DNA of 64,000 bases from Nitrospirae bacterium MYbin3 (GTDB lineage: Bacteria > Nitrospirota > Thermodesulfovibrionia > Thermodesulfovibrionales > Dissulfurispiraceae), in contig PEAD01000002.1 in the NCBI GenBank assembly GCA_002753335.1, positions 1 to 64,000 of the forward strand, in the 5' to 3' direction. Positions 34,099 to 43,202 of this stretch are shown here, one piece after another. The notes under the pieces are model-generated. The model saw only the letters and a program-made list of their open reading frames with translations. It had not been told where the DNA came from and ran no database searches. The first letter of the stretch is position 1. Each line of letters opens with the position of its first letter. Both the position numbers and the translations under genes were made by a program.

Positions 34099-35844
34099 AT
34101 GGCTTCAAGTACGCCATTATTGGGGCAGCTTCTAATTAAAGCCGGTCTTGTAACCGAAAGTCAGCTAAACGAAGCCTTGCGGGTTCAGAAACTTGAGGGG
34201 AAAAGGCTGGGTTCTGTTCTCTTAAAGTTGAGCTACCTGACAGAAGAAGGCCTAATAACTTTCTTGAGCAGGCAGTATAATGTTCCTGCTATAAATCTTT
34301 CGGATCACAAGATAGATATTTCATTGCTCAAGGTGATTCCTTACGAAACCGCCAAAAAATACCAGCTTGTGCCTATTTCTAGAGACGGCGCTTCTTTGCG
34401 CATAGCCATATCTGACCCTTCCAATAATTTTGCGCTTGATGATATTAAATTTCTTACCGGAATGAAAATTTCGGTGTATGTTGCTTCTGAAACATCAATA
34501 ATCGAAACGATAGAGAAGCATTACCGCAAGGAGCAGACGGTCAAGGTGGCTGTTGCGGGTGGAAAAGCTGGCGATGCAAATGAGCTTGATGATCTGAGCA
34601 AGATAATCGGCAATGTGATGGATGACTTTGTCATCGTGGAAGAAAAAGAAGATAAGGATATCCCCAAGGAAGGCGATGCCCCTGTTGTAAAGCTTGTCAA
34701 CGGAATTCTCCTGAACGCGCTTAAATCGAGGGCCAGTGATATTCATGTTGAGCCTGCCGAAGAATTGATAAGGGTAAGATATAGGATTGACGGGGTTTTG
34801 CAGCCGGTTTTGAAGCTTCCGGTGAAGATGAAAAATGCGATCACTTCACGTTTGAAAATTATGTCCCACCTTGATATTTCGGAAAGACGGCTGCCTCAGG
34901 ACGGAAGGATAAAGTTGAAGATGAGCGAGAACAGGGAGATAGATTTTCGTGTCTCGACACTGCCCACTCTTTTTGGTGAAAAAATAGTGCTCAGGCTTCT
35001 CGATAAATCTAATCTTCAGCTGGAGCTGCCTAAACTTGGCTTTGACGAAAAACAGTTGCTCGATTTTCTGGATGCTATTGAGCGGCCTTATGGAATGATC
35101 CTTGTTACCGGACCAACAGGAAGCGGAAAGACCACCACACTTTATTCGGCCCTTATGCATCTTAATAAGCCCGGCGTGAATATTATGACCGCTGAGGACC
35201 CGGTAGAGTATAATTTTTTCGGTATAAATCAGGTTCATATAAGAGACGATATCGGTCTAAATTTTGCTACCGCGCTCAGGTCATTTCTGAGACAGGACCC
35301 TGACATAGTGCTCGTGGGAGAGATAAGAGATTTCGAAACCGCAGAGATTGCGATAAAAGCGGCTTTGACCGGCCATCTTGTTCTTAGCACGCTTCACACG
35401 AATGATGCTCCGAGCACGATATCAAGGCTGATCAATATGGGCATAGAGCCGCTTATGGTTGCGACCTCTACTGTTTTGATAGTGGCCCAGAGGCTTGCGA
35501 GGAAGATCTGTCCGGACTGCAAAGAGGAAGATACAGGCATATCAAAAGTAACGCTTCTCAAAGTTGGGGTTTCTGAGGACCAGGTTGACAACGTAAAATG
35601 TTATATAGGGAAGGGCTGCGGATACTGCAACAGCACCGGTTACAGAGGCCGTGTAGCGGTCCATGAGATTATGCCTGTGAAGGACGAGCTTAGAGAGCTT
35701 ATCTTGCAGGGTGCTCCGGCAGTGGAGATAAAGAAAGAGGCGATAAGGCTCGGTATGTCGAGTCTCAGGCAGAGCGCTATACGAAAGATGACCGAAGGCA
35801 TAACAACCCTCGAAGAAGTCCTGAGAGTCACTATTGAGGACTGA
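34099..35844 (+). CDS. pilB: Type IV pilus assembly ATPase PilB
   Basis: A 581-residue GspE/PilB extension motor. The N-terminal MshEN-type domain (residues 1-150; GSVLLKLSYLTEEGL, LSRQYNVPAINLS) can bind c-di-GMP in relatives. The core has Walker A GPTGSGKTTTLYS at about 337, the Asp box, Walker B DPDIVLVGEIRD, and the His box GHLVLSTLHTNDAPST. The zinc tetracysteine is CPDC...CGYC. pilT follows after 15 bp. A minus-strand maf gene diverges upstream. Confidence 0.93.
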   Translation: MASSTPLLGQLLIKAGLVTESQLNEALRVQKLEGKRLGSVLLKLSYLTEEGLITFLSRQYNVPAINLSDHKIDISLLKVIPYETAKKYQLVPISRDGASLRIAISDPSNNFALDDIKFLTGMKISVYVASETSIIETIEKHYRKEQTVKVAVAGGKAGDANELDDLSKIIGNVMDDFVIVEEKEDKDIPKEGDAPVVKLVNGILLNALKSRASDIHVEPAEELIRVRYRIDGVLQPVLKLPVKMKNAITSRLKIMSHLDISERRLPQDGRIKLKMSENREIDFRVSTLPTLFGEKIVLRLLDKSNLQLELPKLGFDEKQLLDFLDAIERPYGMILVTGPTGSGKTTTLYSALMHLNKPGVNIMTAEDPVEYNFFGINQVHIRDDIGLNFATALRSFLRQDPDIVLVGEIRDFETAEIAIKAALTGHLVLSTLHTNDAPSTISRLINMGIEPLMVATSTVLIVAQRLARKICPDCKEEDTGISKVTLLKVGVSEDQVDNVKCYIGKGCGYCNSTGYRGRVAVHEIMPVKDELRELILQGAPAVEIKKEAIRLGMSSLRQSAIRKMTEGITTLEEVLRVTIED

Positions 35845-35859
35845 TTTGCCCGAAATATT

Positions 35860-36954
35860 TTGACCATTCTTGCAGACCTTCTTAAGCTGATGATAGAGCG
35901 TGGAGCCTCGGACCTCCATCTAACAACAGGCAGTCCGCCCAGACTCAGGATTGTGGGCAAACTACTGCCTATCGAAGACCATCCGACACTTTCGCCCGAG
36001 AACACTAAAGAGTTGTGTTACAGCATAATGACCGATCCACAGAGGGCCAAGTTTGAGGAAAACAACGAACTTGACCTCTCGTTTGGCATCAAAGGCTTAA
36101 GCAGGTTCAGGGCCAATATTTTTATGCAGCGCGGCGCTCTGGCCGGAGTTTTTCGGTCTGTTCCGTTTGTTATTAAAAATATGTCAGATCTTGGCTTGCC
36201 GTCCGCAATCAGCGACATGGTAGCTAAAAAACATGGCCTGGTAATCGTCTCGGGACCGGCCGGCAGCGGAAAATCGACCACCATCGCTTCGATGATCGAC
36301 AGCATAAATTCCGAAAGGGAAGCCCATATCATTACGCTTGAAGATCCGGTTGAATTTCTTCATCATCACAATAAGAGCATAATAAACCAAAGGGAGATAT
36401 CTGCCGATACTGCTTCATACAGTGCAGCGCTGCGTTATATACTCCGCCAGAATCCGGATATTGTTTTTCTGGACGAGATGCAGAGCATAGACACGATCGA
36501 GTCGGTTTTCAGGATTGCAGAGACCGGCCATTTGGCGCTTGCTACTCTCCGCACAAAATCTGCGCTGCAGACCATCAGCCGTATAATAGAAATCTTCCCC
36601 CCTCATCAGCAGGAACAGGTGCGGATTCAGCTGGCATCAATACTTGAGGGCATAGTATCACAGCGGCTTATTCCGACAAAAGACGGACAAGGACGGGTGC
36701 TTGCGCTTGAAGTGCTTATCCCCTCAGCTGCTGTACGAAGCCTTATGAGGGAAAATAAGCTCTCGCAGATATATTCTATAATGCAGACCGGAGGGGAAAG
36801 TTCAGGCATGATTACCATGAACCAGTCAATAGCCGGTTTTTTCTCTAAGGGGCTTGTGAGCTACGAAGACGCGGTAAATCATTCGCCCTTACCTGAGGAA
36901 CTGGCGCAGTTGCTTGCAAAAAAGAATGCACCCGAAAGCCGGTACAGAGTTTAG
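35860..36954 (+). CDS. pilT: PilT/PilU-like pilus retraction ATPase with altered His box
   Basis: A 364-residue PilT-family motor: MIERGASDLHLTTGSPPRLRI at the N-terminus, Walker A GPAGSGKSTTIAS at about 132, Walker B NPDIVFLDEM, and the C-terminal VLIPSAAVRSLMRE segment in place of the usual AIRNLIRE. In the His box, GHLALATLRTKSALQT, the second His of the standard GHLVFATLHTNSA is Arg and Asn is Lys. Walker B is also LDEMQ where GEMRD is usual. These may alter ATPase activity, so it may be a PilU-like accessory motor. TTG start. Confidence 0.85.
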   Translation: MTILADLLKLMIERGASDLHLTTGSPPRLRIVGKLLPIEDHPTLSPENTKELCYSIMTDPQRAKFEENNELDLSFGIKGLSRFRANIFMQRGALAGVFRSVPFVIKNMSDLGLPSAISDMVAKKHGLVIVSGPAGSGKSTTIASMIDSINSEREAHIITLEDPVEFLHHHNKSIINQREISADTASYSAALRYILRQNPDIVFLDEMQSIDTIESVFRIAETGHLALATLRTKSALQTISRIIEIFPPHQQEQVRIQLASILEGIVSQRLIPTKDGQGRVLALEVLIPSAAVRSLMRENKLSQIYSIMQTGGESSGMITMNQSIAGFFSKGLVSYEDAVNHSPLPEELAQLLAKKNAPESRYRV

Positions 36955-36981
36955 GTCGGGGCGAATAAAGGAATCTAATTT

Positions 36982-37155
36982 TTGAAAAATACCGATGCAC
37001 TCCTCTTCCTTTTTTTTGTAGGCCTTGTAGGCATTAACTGGCCGACGCTCGATATATTCCGGACGAATGTTGTTCTGTATCTTTTTGTGTTTTGGTTCTT
37101 TTTGATATGCGCCATAGCTGCTGTTTCTTTTTTTGTAGGTGATGGCAAGCGATGA
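36982..37155 (+). CDS. 57-residue two-helix membrane protein upstream of the CbrA-like kinase
   Basis: TTG 36982 with AAAGGA 9 nt upstream opens a 57-codon frame ending TGA 37153-37155. The protein has two hydrophobic helices (about residues 6-18 and 30-53) joined by a short loop with INWPTLDIFR. It stands 36 bp before the symporter-type sensor kinase, which has no ribosome site of its own. Symporter small subunits (DUF4212) and the small CbrX protein upstream of cbrA in Pseudomonas have a comparable place and design. Sequence homology to either was not tested. Confidence 0.6.
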   Translation: MKNTDALLFLFFVGLVGINWPTLDIFRTNVVLYLFVFWFFLICAIAAVSFFVGDGKR

Positions 37156-37191
37156 GCGGATACTCATTTCTGCATAACCCGGCCATAAAAA

Positions 37192-40149
37192 ATGTTCGAA
37201 GCGTATAACCTTTTTTTTATAGTAATCTGCTACCTGCTTTTGCTTTTTGCTCTGGCCTATTATGCAGAGAGAAAGGAAGGGCAGGGCAAAAGCATTGTAA
37301 ATAATCCGTACATCTATTCCTTATCCCTTGCTGTTTATTGCACATCATGGACTTTTTACGGAAGCGTCGGAAAGGCCGCCACCTCGGGGCTTTCATTTTT
37401 AACCATTTATCTCGGCCCCACATTGATGGCGGTTCTTTGGCTTGTTTTTCTGCGCAAGGTTGTGAGGATATCAAAGGCCAATCGCATAACTACTCTTTCG
37501 GATTTTATAGGGTCTCGCTATGGGAAATCGCTCAGCATGTCAGCGATCGTAACGGTTATCTCTGTTCTCGGCATAACACCATATTTGGGTCTGCAGATAA
37601 AGGCGATAATAACCACCTTTTCGATAATAGGTGGAGAAAAGGGCAGTTCGGCTGCAGGACTGTACATTACGTTGTTGCTGGGGGCTTTTGCTATTATTTT
37701 CGGAGCCCGACGGCTCGATTCCTCGGAGCGCCACGGCGGGCTTGTTTTCGCTATAGCCTTCGAATCTATTGTTAAGCTCATTGCATTTTTGCTGGTCGGC
37801 ATTTTTGTTACTTACGGCTTGTTCGACGGCTTTCATGACATATACGAAAAGATTCAGGATTCGGAATATTCGGTACTGCTTTTTTTAGGCACCGGCACCG
37901 GCACCGATTATCCAGAATGGCTTGCGCTTGTATATCTTTCGATGATGGCGATAATGTTCCTTCCGAGGCAGTTTCAGATGTCGGTGGTCGAAAACTACGA
38001 TGAAGCTCATATAGCAAAGGCTGCATGGCTCTTTCCTTTGTACCTTTTTTTAATAAATATATTTGTGCTTCCGATAGCCTTTGGAGGGCTGCTTCTTGGG
38101 GGCACAGAGAAAATGGCAGACTATTTTGTTCTCACAATTCCGTGGAGCCATGGCAAGGAATTTCTGGCACTGCTGGCGTTTGTCGGCGGCTTTTCGGCAG
38201 CCACAGGAATGATTATAGTGGAATCGCTCGCATTGAGCACTATGGTTATGAACAGCATAATCATGCCCACCCTTGTTGATTTTGAAGCTCAATCAAGCTT
38301 GAGATTTCCTGCACACGTTTTGAATATAAAACGAATGGTGATAATGGCAATAGTCTTTATGGGCTATCTTTTTGCTGCTTATATAGGAGAGTTTTACAGT
38401 CTTGTCGAGATAGGCCTGAAGTCGTTCGAGGCTGTAAGTCTTTTTGCGCCAGCTTTTTTCTTCGGCCTTTATTGGAAGGGCGGAAATAAGAACGGAGCTA
38501 TGGCGGGGCTTGCGGCCGGATTTGCGGTATGGTTTTACACGTTGATGCTTCCGGCGCTTATAAAATCAGGAATAGTGAAAGATGTCGGTTTTGTTAATTT
38601 TCTTATAAACTCCGAGCTATTTAATCCAGAGGCTTTGTTCGGCATAAAGTCTTTGGGCAAATGGGGCAACTCGTTGTTCTGGAGTCTTTTGTTCAATGTG
38701 TTGCTTTATGTGGGCGTTTCGGTCTATACGAAACAGACAAAAGATGAAGAAATGCAGTCGCTCGTATTTGTAGAATCTTATGAAAGGGCCAAAGATCGTC
38801 TTACCGCAAGCTCTTATACCGTAGAGGATGTCGAGGCTGTTCTGGCTCTTTATATCGGCAAGTCAGAGGCAAAGGATGCTATTGATGCCTACCTTTTTAG
38901 AGGGAAAAAGAAGCGCGCGAGCCTTAACTCAAAAGAGATGTTCGAACTCAGGCATGAAGCAGAAAGAATCCTTGCCGGGGCCATAGGCTCTTCTATGGCA
39001 TCGATAATATTTGAGGACAAGCTTGTTTTGACCGAAAAGGAAAGGGGTGAGCTTTCGGAGTCGGCCAAACAGATAGCGGAACGTCTCAGATTGTCAAGGC
39101 AAGAACTTGCAGATGCCAACAGAGAGCTTTCTTATCTTAAAGAGTTCAGCGAGAATATTATCGAGAGCGCTCCTTTAGGTATAGCAACCATTGACGTACT
39201 TTTGCGGGTAAATTATTGGAACAGGGAGATGGAAAATATTACCGGCATAGATAAGGATGATGCCTTCAACAGATATCTTATAGCGTTGCTGCCTTGGATT
39301 GCTTCAACTACGCTTGTTCAGAGCGAACAAAAGGAGATAGTTGTTCAGTCGCCCGAAAACAGGAGCTTTAAAATGAACTTAAGCCCCTTTAAAGACCCTT
39401 CAGGTGGTTTTGTTGTGATACTCGAAGACATTACAGAAAAAAAGAAGATGGAGGAGCAGCTGCTGCAGACGTCCAAACTTGCGAGCATTGGAAAACTGAC
39501 CGCCGGAATCTCTCACGAGATCGGCAACCCGCTTGCATCCATATCTTCTCTGGTTCAGGAGATGAAAACATTGAAGCTTGAATCAAGCGAAGATGTCGAA
39601 TTTACGGGGGCCTCCTTAAAGACCATAAACAGCCACATTGAGCGTATAGCAAAGATTGTGAGGAGCCTCGGTGATTTTGCTCGCATCTCATCCACAGACA
39701 AGAGCCTTACTTCGATAGCGGATGTTTTGGACCGGACTATAGGGTTGATAAAATATGACAAGCGGTTTAAAAATACTGAGCTTGCCCTCGATATTCCGGA
39801 ACTGCCGCCAATACTTATAAATCCGGATCAGATGCAGCAGGTTTTCTTGAATCTTATACTGAATGCCCTTGATGCAATGCCTTACGGAGGAATGCTGCAT
39901 ATATCTGCTGTATGCAGTGATAAAGATCTTGAGCTTACGTTCAGCGATACGGGTATGGGCATAGACGGGTCTGATATGGACAGAATTTTTGATCCGTTTT
40001 TTACCACAAAGCCGCTCGGAAAGGGCACCGGCTTAGGACTGAGCATCTGTTATGGTATAATCAAGGAGCACAACGGAACCATCAGCTTTAAAAGTGCAAA
40101 AGGGGAAGGCACTACGCTCATAATAACTCTCCCTGTTGATTATAAATGA
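37192..40149 (+). CDS. Symporter-type sensor histidine kinase (CbrA-like)
   Basis: A 985-residue kinase. Residues 1 to about 490 form a sodium:solute symporter (SLC5/SSS) domain with about 13 helices (ITTLSDFIGSRYGKS and LPRQFQM are conserved). Then a linker of the STAC type, a coiled coil, a PAS domain (about 655-760), HisKA with SHEIGNPLASISSLVQ (phosphoacceptor His775), and HATPase with NLILNALDAM, FSDTGMGI and GKGTGLGLSICYG. This is the CbrA arrangement, which couples nutrient sensing to an NtrC-type partner. ATG 37192 is forced by a stop codon two codons upstream; no ribosome site, so coupling to 36982-37155 is plausible. Confidence 0.93.
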   Translation: MFEAYNLFFIVICYLLLLFALAYYAERKEGQGKSIVNNPYIYSLSLAVYCTSWTFYGSVGKAATSGLSFLTIYLGPTLMAVLWLVFLRKVVRISKANRITTLSDFIGSRYGKSLSMSAIVTVISVLGITPYLGLQIKAIITTFSIIGGEKGSSAAGLYITLLLGAFAIIFGARRLDSSERHGGLVFAIAFESIVKLIAFLLVGIFVTYGLFDGFHDIYEKIQDSEYSVLLFLGTGTGTDYPEWLALVYLSMMAIMFLPRQFQMSVVENYDEAHIAKAAWLFPLYLFLINIFVLPIAFGGLLLGGTEKMADYFVLTIPWSHGKEFLALLAFVGGFSAATGMIIVESLALSTMVMNSIIMPTLVDFEAQSSLRFPAHVLNIKRMVIMAIVFMGYLFAAYIGEFYSLVEIGLKSFEAVSLFAPAFFFGLYWKGGNKNGAMAGLAAGFAVWFYTLMLPALIKSGIVKDVGFVNFLINSELFNPEALFGIKSLGKWGNSLFWSLLFNVLLYVGVSVYTKQTKDEEMQSLVFVESYERAKDRLTASSYTVEDVEAVLALYIGKSEAKDAIDAYLFRGKKKRASLNSKEMFELRHEAERILAGAIGSSMASIIFEDKLVLTEKERGELSESAKQIAERLRLSRQELADANRELSYLKEFSENIIESAPLGIATIDVLLRVNYWNREMENITGIDKDDAFNRYLIALLPWIASTTLVQSEQKEIVVQSPENRSFKMNLSPFKDPSGGFVVILEDITEKKKMEEQLLQTSKLASIGKLTAGISHEIGNPLASISSLVQEMKTLKLESSEDVEFTGASLKTINSHIERIAKIVRSLGDFARISSTDKSLTSIADVLDRTIGLIKYDKRFKNTELALDIPELPPILINPDQMQQVFLNLILNALDAMPYGGMLHISAVCSDKDLELTFSDTGMGIDGSDMDRIFDPFFTTKPLGKGTGLGLSICYGIIKEHNGTISFKSAKGEGTTLIITLPVDYK

Positions 40150-41492
40150 CAGGCAAACTTCTTATAGTCGAAGACGAAGAAACCCTCCGCTCATCTCTTA
40201 AGCGTGTATTTATGCGTGACGGATACAATGTAGAAAGCGCTGCAAGCGCAGAAGATGCGCTTGAGATGGTAGATGAGCTGCTTTTCGATATCGTAATCAC
40301 AGATATAATCCTTCCCGGCATGGACGGCATAGAACTACTCAAGAAGATTAAGGAAAAAAGTGCTGAACAAATCGTGATTGTTGTAACCGCCTATGCATCA
40401 CTTGAGACGGCGGTCGAGGCGCTTAGGGCCGGAGCATACGATTATGTTGTCAAACCTATAATTCATGAAGAGATAAAGCAGATAGTAATAAATGCCCTTA
40501 AGCAGCGGTCGCTTCAGGCCGAGAACCAAATTCTCAAGAAACAGATCGAAAAGCAGTATGATTTCAGCCATATCATCGGCGAGAGCCCCGAGATAAAAAA
40601 AATTATCGAAGAGGCCAAAAAAATAGCTGACGCTAAAAGCAACGTTCTTCTTCTCGGTGACACCGGCACAGGAAAGGAGTTGATTGCCCGGGCAATACAT
40701 TACAACAGCACAAGGGCTGACAAGCCATTTATCCCTATAAACTGCAGCGCTATCCCAGAGAACCTTCTTGAATCGGAGCTGTTTGGCCATGTGCGCGGAG
40801 CTTTTACCGGAGCAGTTTCTTCTAAGAAGGGTCTGTTTGAAGAGGCCAGCGGTGGAACCGTGTTTCTTGATGAGATAGGAGAGCTTGGCATGGGGTTGCA
40901 GGCAAAGCTTCTAAGGGTAATAGAAGACCAGGTGATAAGGCCTGTTGGCGGCACGCAGAGCGTAAAGATAGATATCCGTTTTATAACCGCTACAAACAGA
41001 AATCTTGAAACGGGGGTCAAACAGGGGCAGTTTAGGGAAGACCTTTATTACAGGATAAATGTGGTAACTATAAAGCTGCCGCCGCTGAGGGGAAGAAAAG
41101 AGGACATAGAACTTCTTGTTAAACATTTTATGGAAAAATTTTGCGTTGAGCTGGGGAAAAATATTAAAGAAATAGACGGACAGGCTATGGAGCTGCTTAT
41201 CGCTTACCAGTGGCCCGGAAACATTCGCGAACTAAGAAACATTATAGAGCGCGCGGTGCTTATTGCCGAGCCCGGAGGTGGCATTACAAAAGAGCATCTG
41301 CCTGAGGGGGTAAGCACAGAAAAGGATTGTACTCAGGAGATTTTTGCAGGAAAACTTTCTATTGAGGAGTACACTAAGGCCTTCATAAAAAAATATCAGG
41401 CCGACTATACGGAACAGCATATAGCGGACATGTTAGGCATTACTAGGAAATCCTTGTGGGAAAAGCGGAAAAAATGGGGGATGCAAAAGTAG
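40146..41492 (+). CDS. NtrC-family sigma54 response regulator (CbrB-like)
   Basis: A 448-residue regulator overlapping the kinase gene by 4 bp (ATGA). Receiver: phosphoacceptor Asp53 (VITDIILPG), VKPI with conserved Lys. AAA+ domain: GDTGTGKE, GAFTGA, FLDEIGEL, ATNRNLE. C-terminal Fis-type helix: HIADMLGITRKSLWEKRKK. It is fully equipped to activate sigma54 RNA polymerase. Its targets are unknown; see the sigma54-type sites near 9.7 and 19.4 kb. Confidence 0.93.
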   Translation: MTGKLLIVEDEETLRSSLKRVFMRDGYNVESAASAEDALEMVDELLFDIVITDIILPGMDGIELLKKIKEKSAEQIVIVVTAYASLETAVEALRAGAYDYVVKPIIHEEIKQIVINALKQRSLQAENQILKKQIEKQYDFSHIIGESPEIKKIIEEAKKIADAKSNVLLLGDTGTGKELIARAIHYNSTRADKPFIPINCSAIPENLLESELFGHVRGAFTGAVSSKKGLFEEASGGTVFLDEIGELGMGLQAKLLRVIEDQVIRPVGGTQSVKIDIRFITATNRNLETGVKQGQFREDLYYRINVVTIKLPPLRGRKEDIELLVKHFMEKFCVELGKNIKEIDGQAMELLIAYQWPGNIRELRNIIERAVLIAEPGGGITKEHLPEGVSTEKDCTQEIFAGKLSIEEYTKAFIKKYQADYTEQHIADMLGITRKSLWEKRKKWGMQK

Positions 41493-41554
41493 CATCTCCT
41501 AAGATGTAATAACTTGCTGATAAATTGGTATAAGAAAATATAATCGCTAAATTC

Positions 41555-41584
41555 TTGACAAAAAATACGTTATATTGGTATCGT
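41555..41584 (+). promoter_or_regulatory. Candidate promoter of the ATP synthase operon
   Basis: A perfect TTGACA (41555-41560) is followed after 18 bp by a weak TATCGT (41579-41584), about 56 nt before the first start codon from the likely start site. An alternative TATAAT stands at 41539-41544 with TTGCTG 19 bp upstream. Confidence 0.45.
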
Positions 41585-41646
41585 TTTTCACTTTTGTTGT
41601 AAGGGCTTAAAATAATTAACCGAGAACGCAAAGGCAAGGTGAAGTC

Positions 41647-42066
41647 ATGTTAGAGTTTAATGCTTGGTTTTTTGTCCTTCTGGCGAACTTTCTTATTCTG
41701 TTGGTTGTTCTGAACAAGATTCTTTTTCAGCCTCTTGCAAAGATCATGAAAGAAAGAGAGACTGCTGTTAACGGTGCTCTTGATGAAGCAAAATCACTCA
41801 CATCTAAAAAAGATGAAGCAATAGTAAAGATGAATTTGGAGCTGCAGGCAACGAGGCAAAAGGCAAAAAATGTTTCGGACTCAATCAGGGCCGAAGGCCA
41901 AGCTGTTCAAAAGGACGCTCTTTCCAAAGCCGAAGCCGAAGCCGTAAGCATGATCGAAGCTGCACGCGCCGAGCTTAAGGCCAAGGCTGAGAAGGCGAGA
42001 GTAGAACTTAAAGCGGACATAGAAAAGTTCTCAGAAGAAATAGTCAACAAGCTGGTGAAGGCATGA
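41647..42066 (+). CDS. atpX: ATP synthase F0 subunit b'
   Basis: A 139-residue stator subunit: one membrane helix at residues 7-27 (WFFVLLANFLILLVVLNKIL) then a long charged helix rich in Ala, Lys and Glu that runs to F1. With the b subunit from the next gene it forms a b/b' heterodimer, as in phototrophs, Nitrospirota and many Desulfobacterota. It overlaps the next gene by 4 bp. The F0 a and c subunits are not encoded next to it, so the operon is split in this genome. Confidence 0.9.
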   Translation: MLEFNAWFFVLLANFLILLVVLNKILFQPLAKIMKERETAVNGALDEAKSLTSKKDEAIVKMNLELQATRQKAKNVSDSIRAEGQAVQKDALSKAEAEAVSMIEAARAELKAKAEKARVELKADIEKFSEEIVNKLVKA

Positions 42067-42650
42067 AGATTATTTCAGGGGGCAAACTAAAACTCTCAAA
42101 GGCGCTAGTGTTGTTTTTCTTTGCCAGTCTTTTTTCACCTGCAGCTGTTTTAGCGAGCGGCGGAGGCGAGGGAAATTCTCCTATGGAATGGGTGTGGCGC
42201 TTTGTTAATTTCGGGCTTCTCGTTATTATTCTTGTAAAGTTCCTGAACAAACCTCTTCGTGATTATTTTGCACAGAGAAAAGAGCTGATAGCCAAGAGCA
42301 TAAAAGAGTCTCAGGAAGCGAAAGAGCTTGCGGTTAAGGCACTTGCAGAAGTTGAGGAAAGGCTGAAGCTAAAGGATAAGGAAGTACAGGAGATACTTGA
42401 GGCCGCAAAGGCGAGCGGAGAGAGAGAGAGGCAGCGTCTTATAGCCGAGGGAGAAAAACTTAAGGCAAAGGTGCTTGAGCAGGCAAAGACAAATATAGAA
42501 TATGAGTTGAAAAGGGCAAAGGAAGTTATCAAGTCAGAGGCTGCTGAGGTTGCTCTTAAGCTTGCTGAAGAAAAAATAAAGGACAGGCTTTCCAAAGAAG
42601 ATCAGGAAAAACTATTGCAAAATTCCCTCAAAATGCTGAGCAAGAACTGA
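42063..42650 (+). CDS. atpF: ATP synthase F0 subunit b
   Basis: A 195-residue stator subunit. It has an N-terminal hydrophobic, signal-like stretch (residues 12-31) ahead of the main membrane helix (about 40-60; WVWRFVNFGLLVIILVKFLN), then the long coiled-coil arm. The extra leader (cleavage possible after VLASG) is seen in b subunits of related anaerobes. Starts in an ATGA overlap with atpX. Confidence 0.9.
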   Translation: MKIISGGKLKLSKALVLFFFASLFSPAAVLASGGGEGNSPMEWVWRFVNFGLLVIILVKFLNKPLRDYFAQRKELIAKSIKESQEAKELAVKALAEVEERLKLKDKEVQEILEAAKASGERERQRLIAEGEKLKAKVLEQAKTNIEYELKRAKEVIKSEAAEVALKLAEEKIKDRLSKEDQEKLLQNSLKMLSKN

Positions 42651-42658
42651 GAGGATAG

Positions 42659-43198
42659 ATGAAAAAGGTAAAAGGCATAAAAAAATATGCACGGCAGCTT
42701 ATAAAGAGCCTTGATATAAATGAGGTGCCGGCCGCAATTGAACAGCTCAACGCTATTGCCGGTCTAATGGATAAGGACAAAAATCTGCGGACTTTGCTTA
42801 CCAGCCCCTTGTTCAAGAAAGAAGAAAAGCAGAAAGCGGTTCTGTTTCTTGCAAAGAAAGTTAATATGTCAGAGAAAACCACCAAGTTTCTCGACTATCT
42901 GGCTGCATCGGGTGTGATTATAGCTCTTTCTGCGATAATTAGCGCCATGCAGGCTATATATTTCGAAATGAAACAAAAAGCCAAAGCGGTTGTTTCTGCA
43001 GCTTCAGAGATAAGCGGTGACAACAGGCAGAAGCTTGCAGAAGCATTGAAAAAAGTTACCGGAAAAGATATAGAGGTCTCATTTTTAATTGACCCTTCTT
43101 TGCTTGGAGGCGTCAGCATAAGGGTCGGCAGCACGCTTTACGACAGTAGTATAAAAGGCCAGTTAGGGCTTTTAAGAGATAAGCTTATAAAGGGGTGA
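42659..43198 (+). CDS. atpH: ATP synthase F1 subunit delta
   Basis: A 179-residue OSCP/delta subunit linking the stator to F1. N-terminal helical domain ([11 protein letters not shown]), ANIL-type middle, and the C-terminal strand-helix [20 protein letters not shown], the most diagnostic motif of the family. Between atpF and atpA, in the standard order. Confidence 0.92.
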   Translation: MKKVKGIKKYARQLIKSLDINEVPAAIEQLNAIAGLMDKDKNLRTLLTSPLFKKEEKQKAVLFLAKKVNMSEKTTKFLDYLAASGVIIALSAIISAMQAIYFEMKQKAKAVVSAASEISGDNRQKLAEALKKVTGKDIEVSFLIDPSLLGGVSIRVGSTLYDSSIKGQLGLLRDKLIKG

Positions 43199-43202
43199 AA
43201 TA

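Noticed and set aside
37152-37208. Mini-frame starting in an ATGA overlap with the 57-residue protein
   Set aside because: Only 18 codons, low complexity, ends inside the kinase gene; no sign of function.
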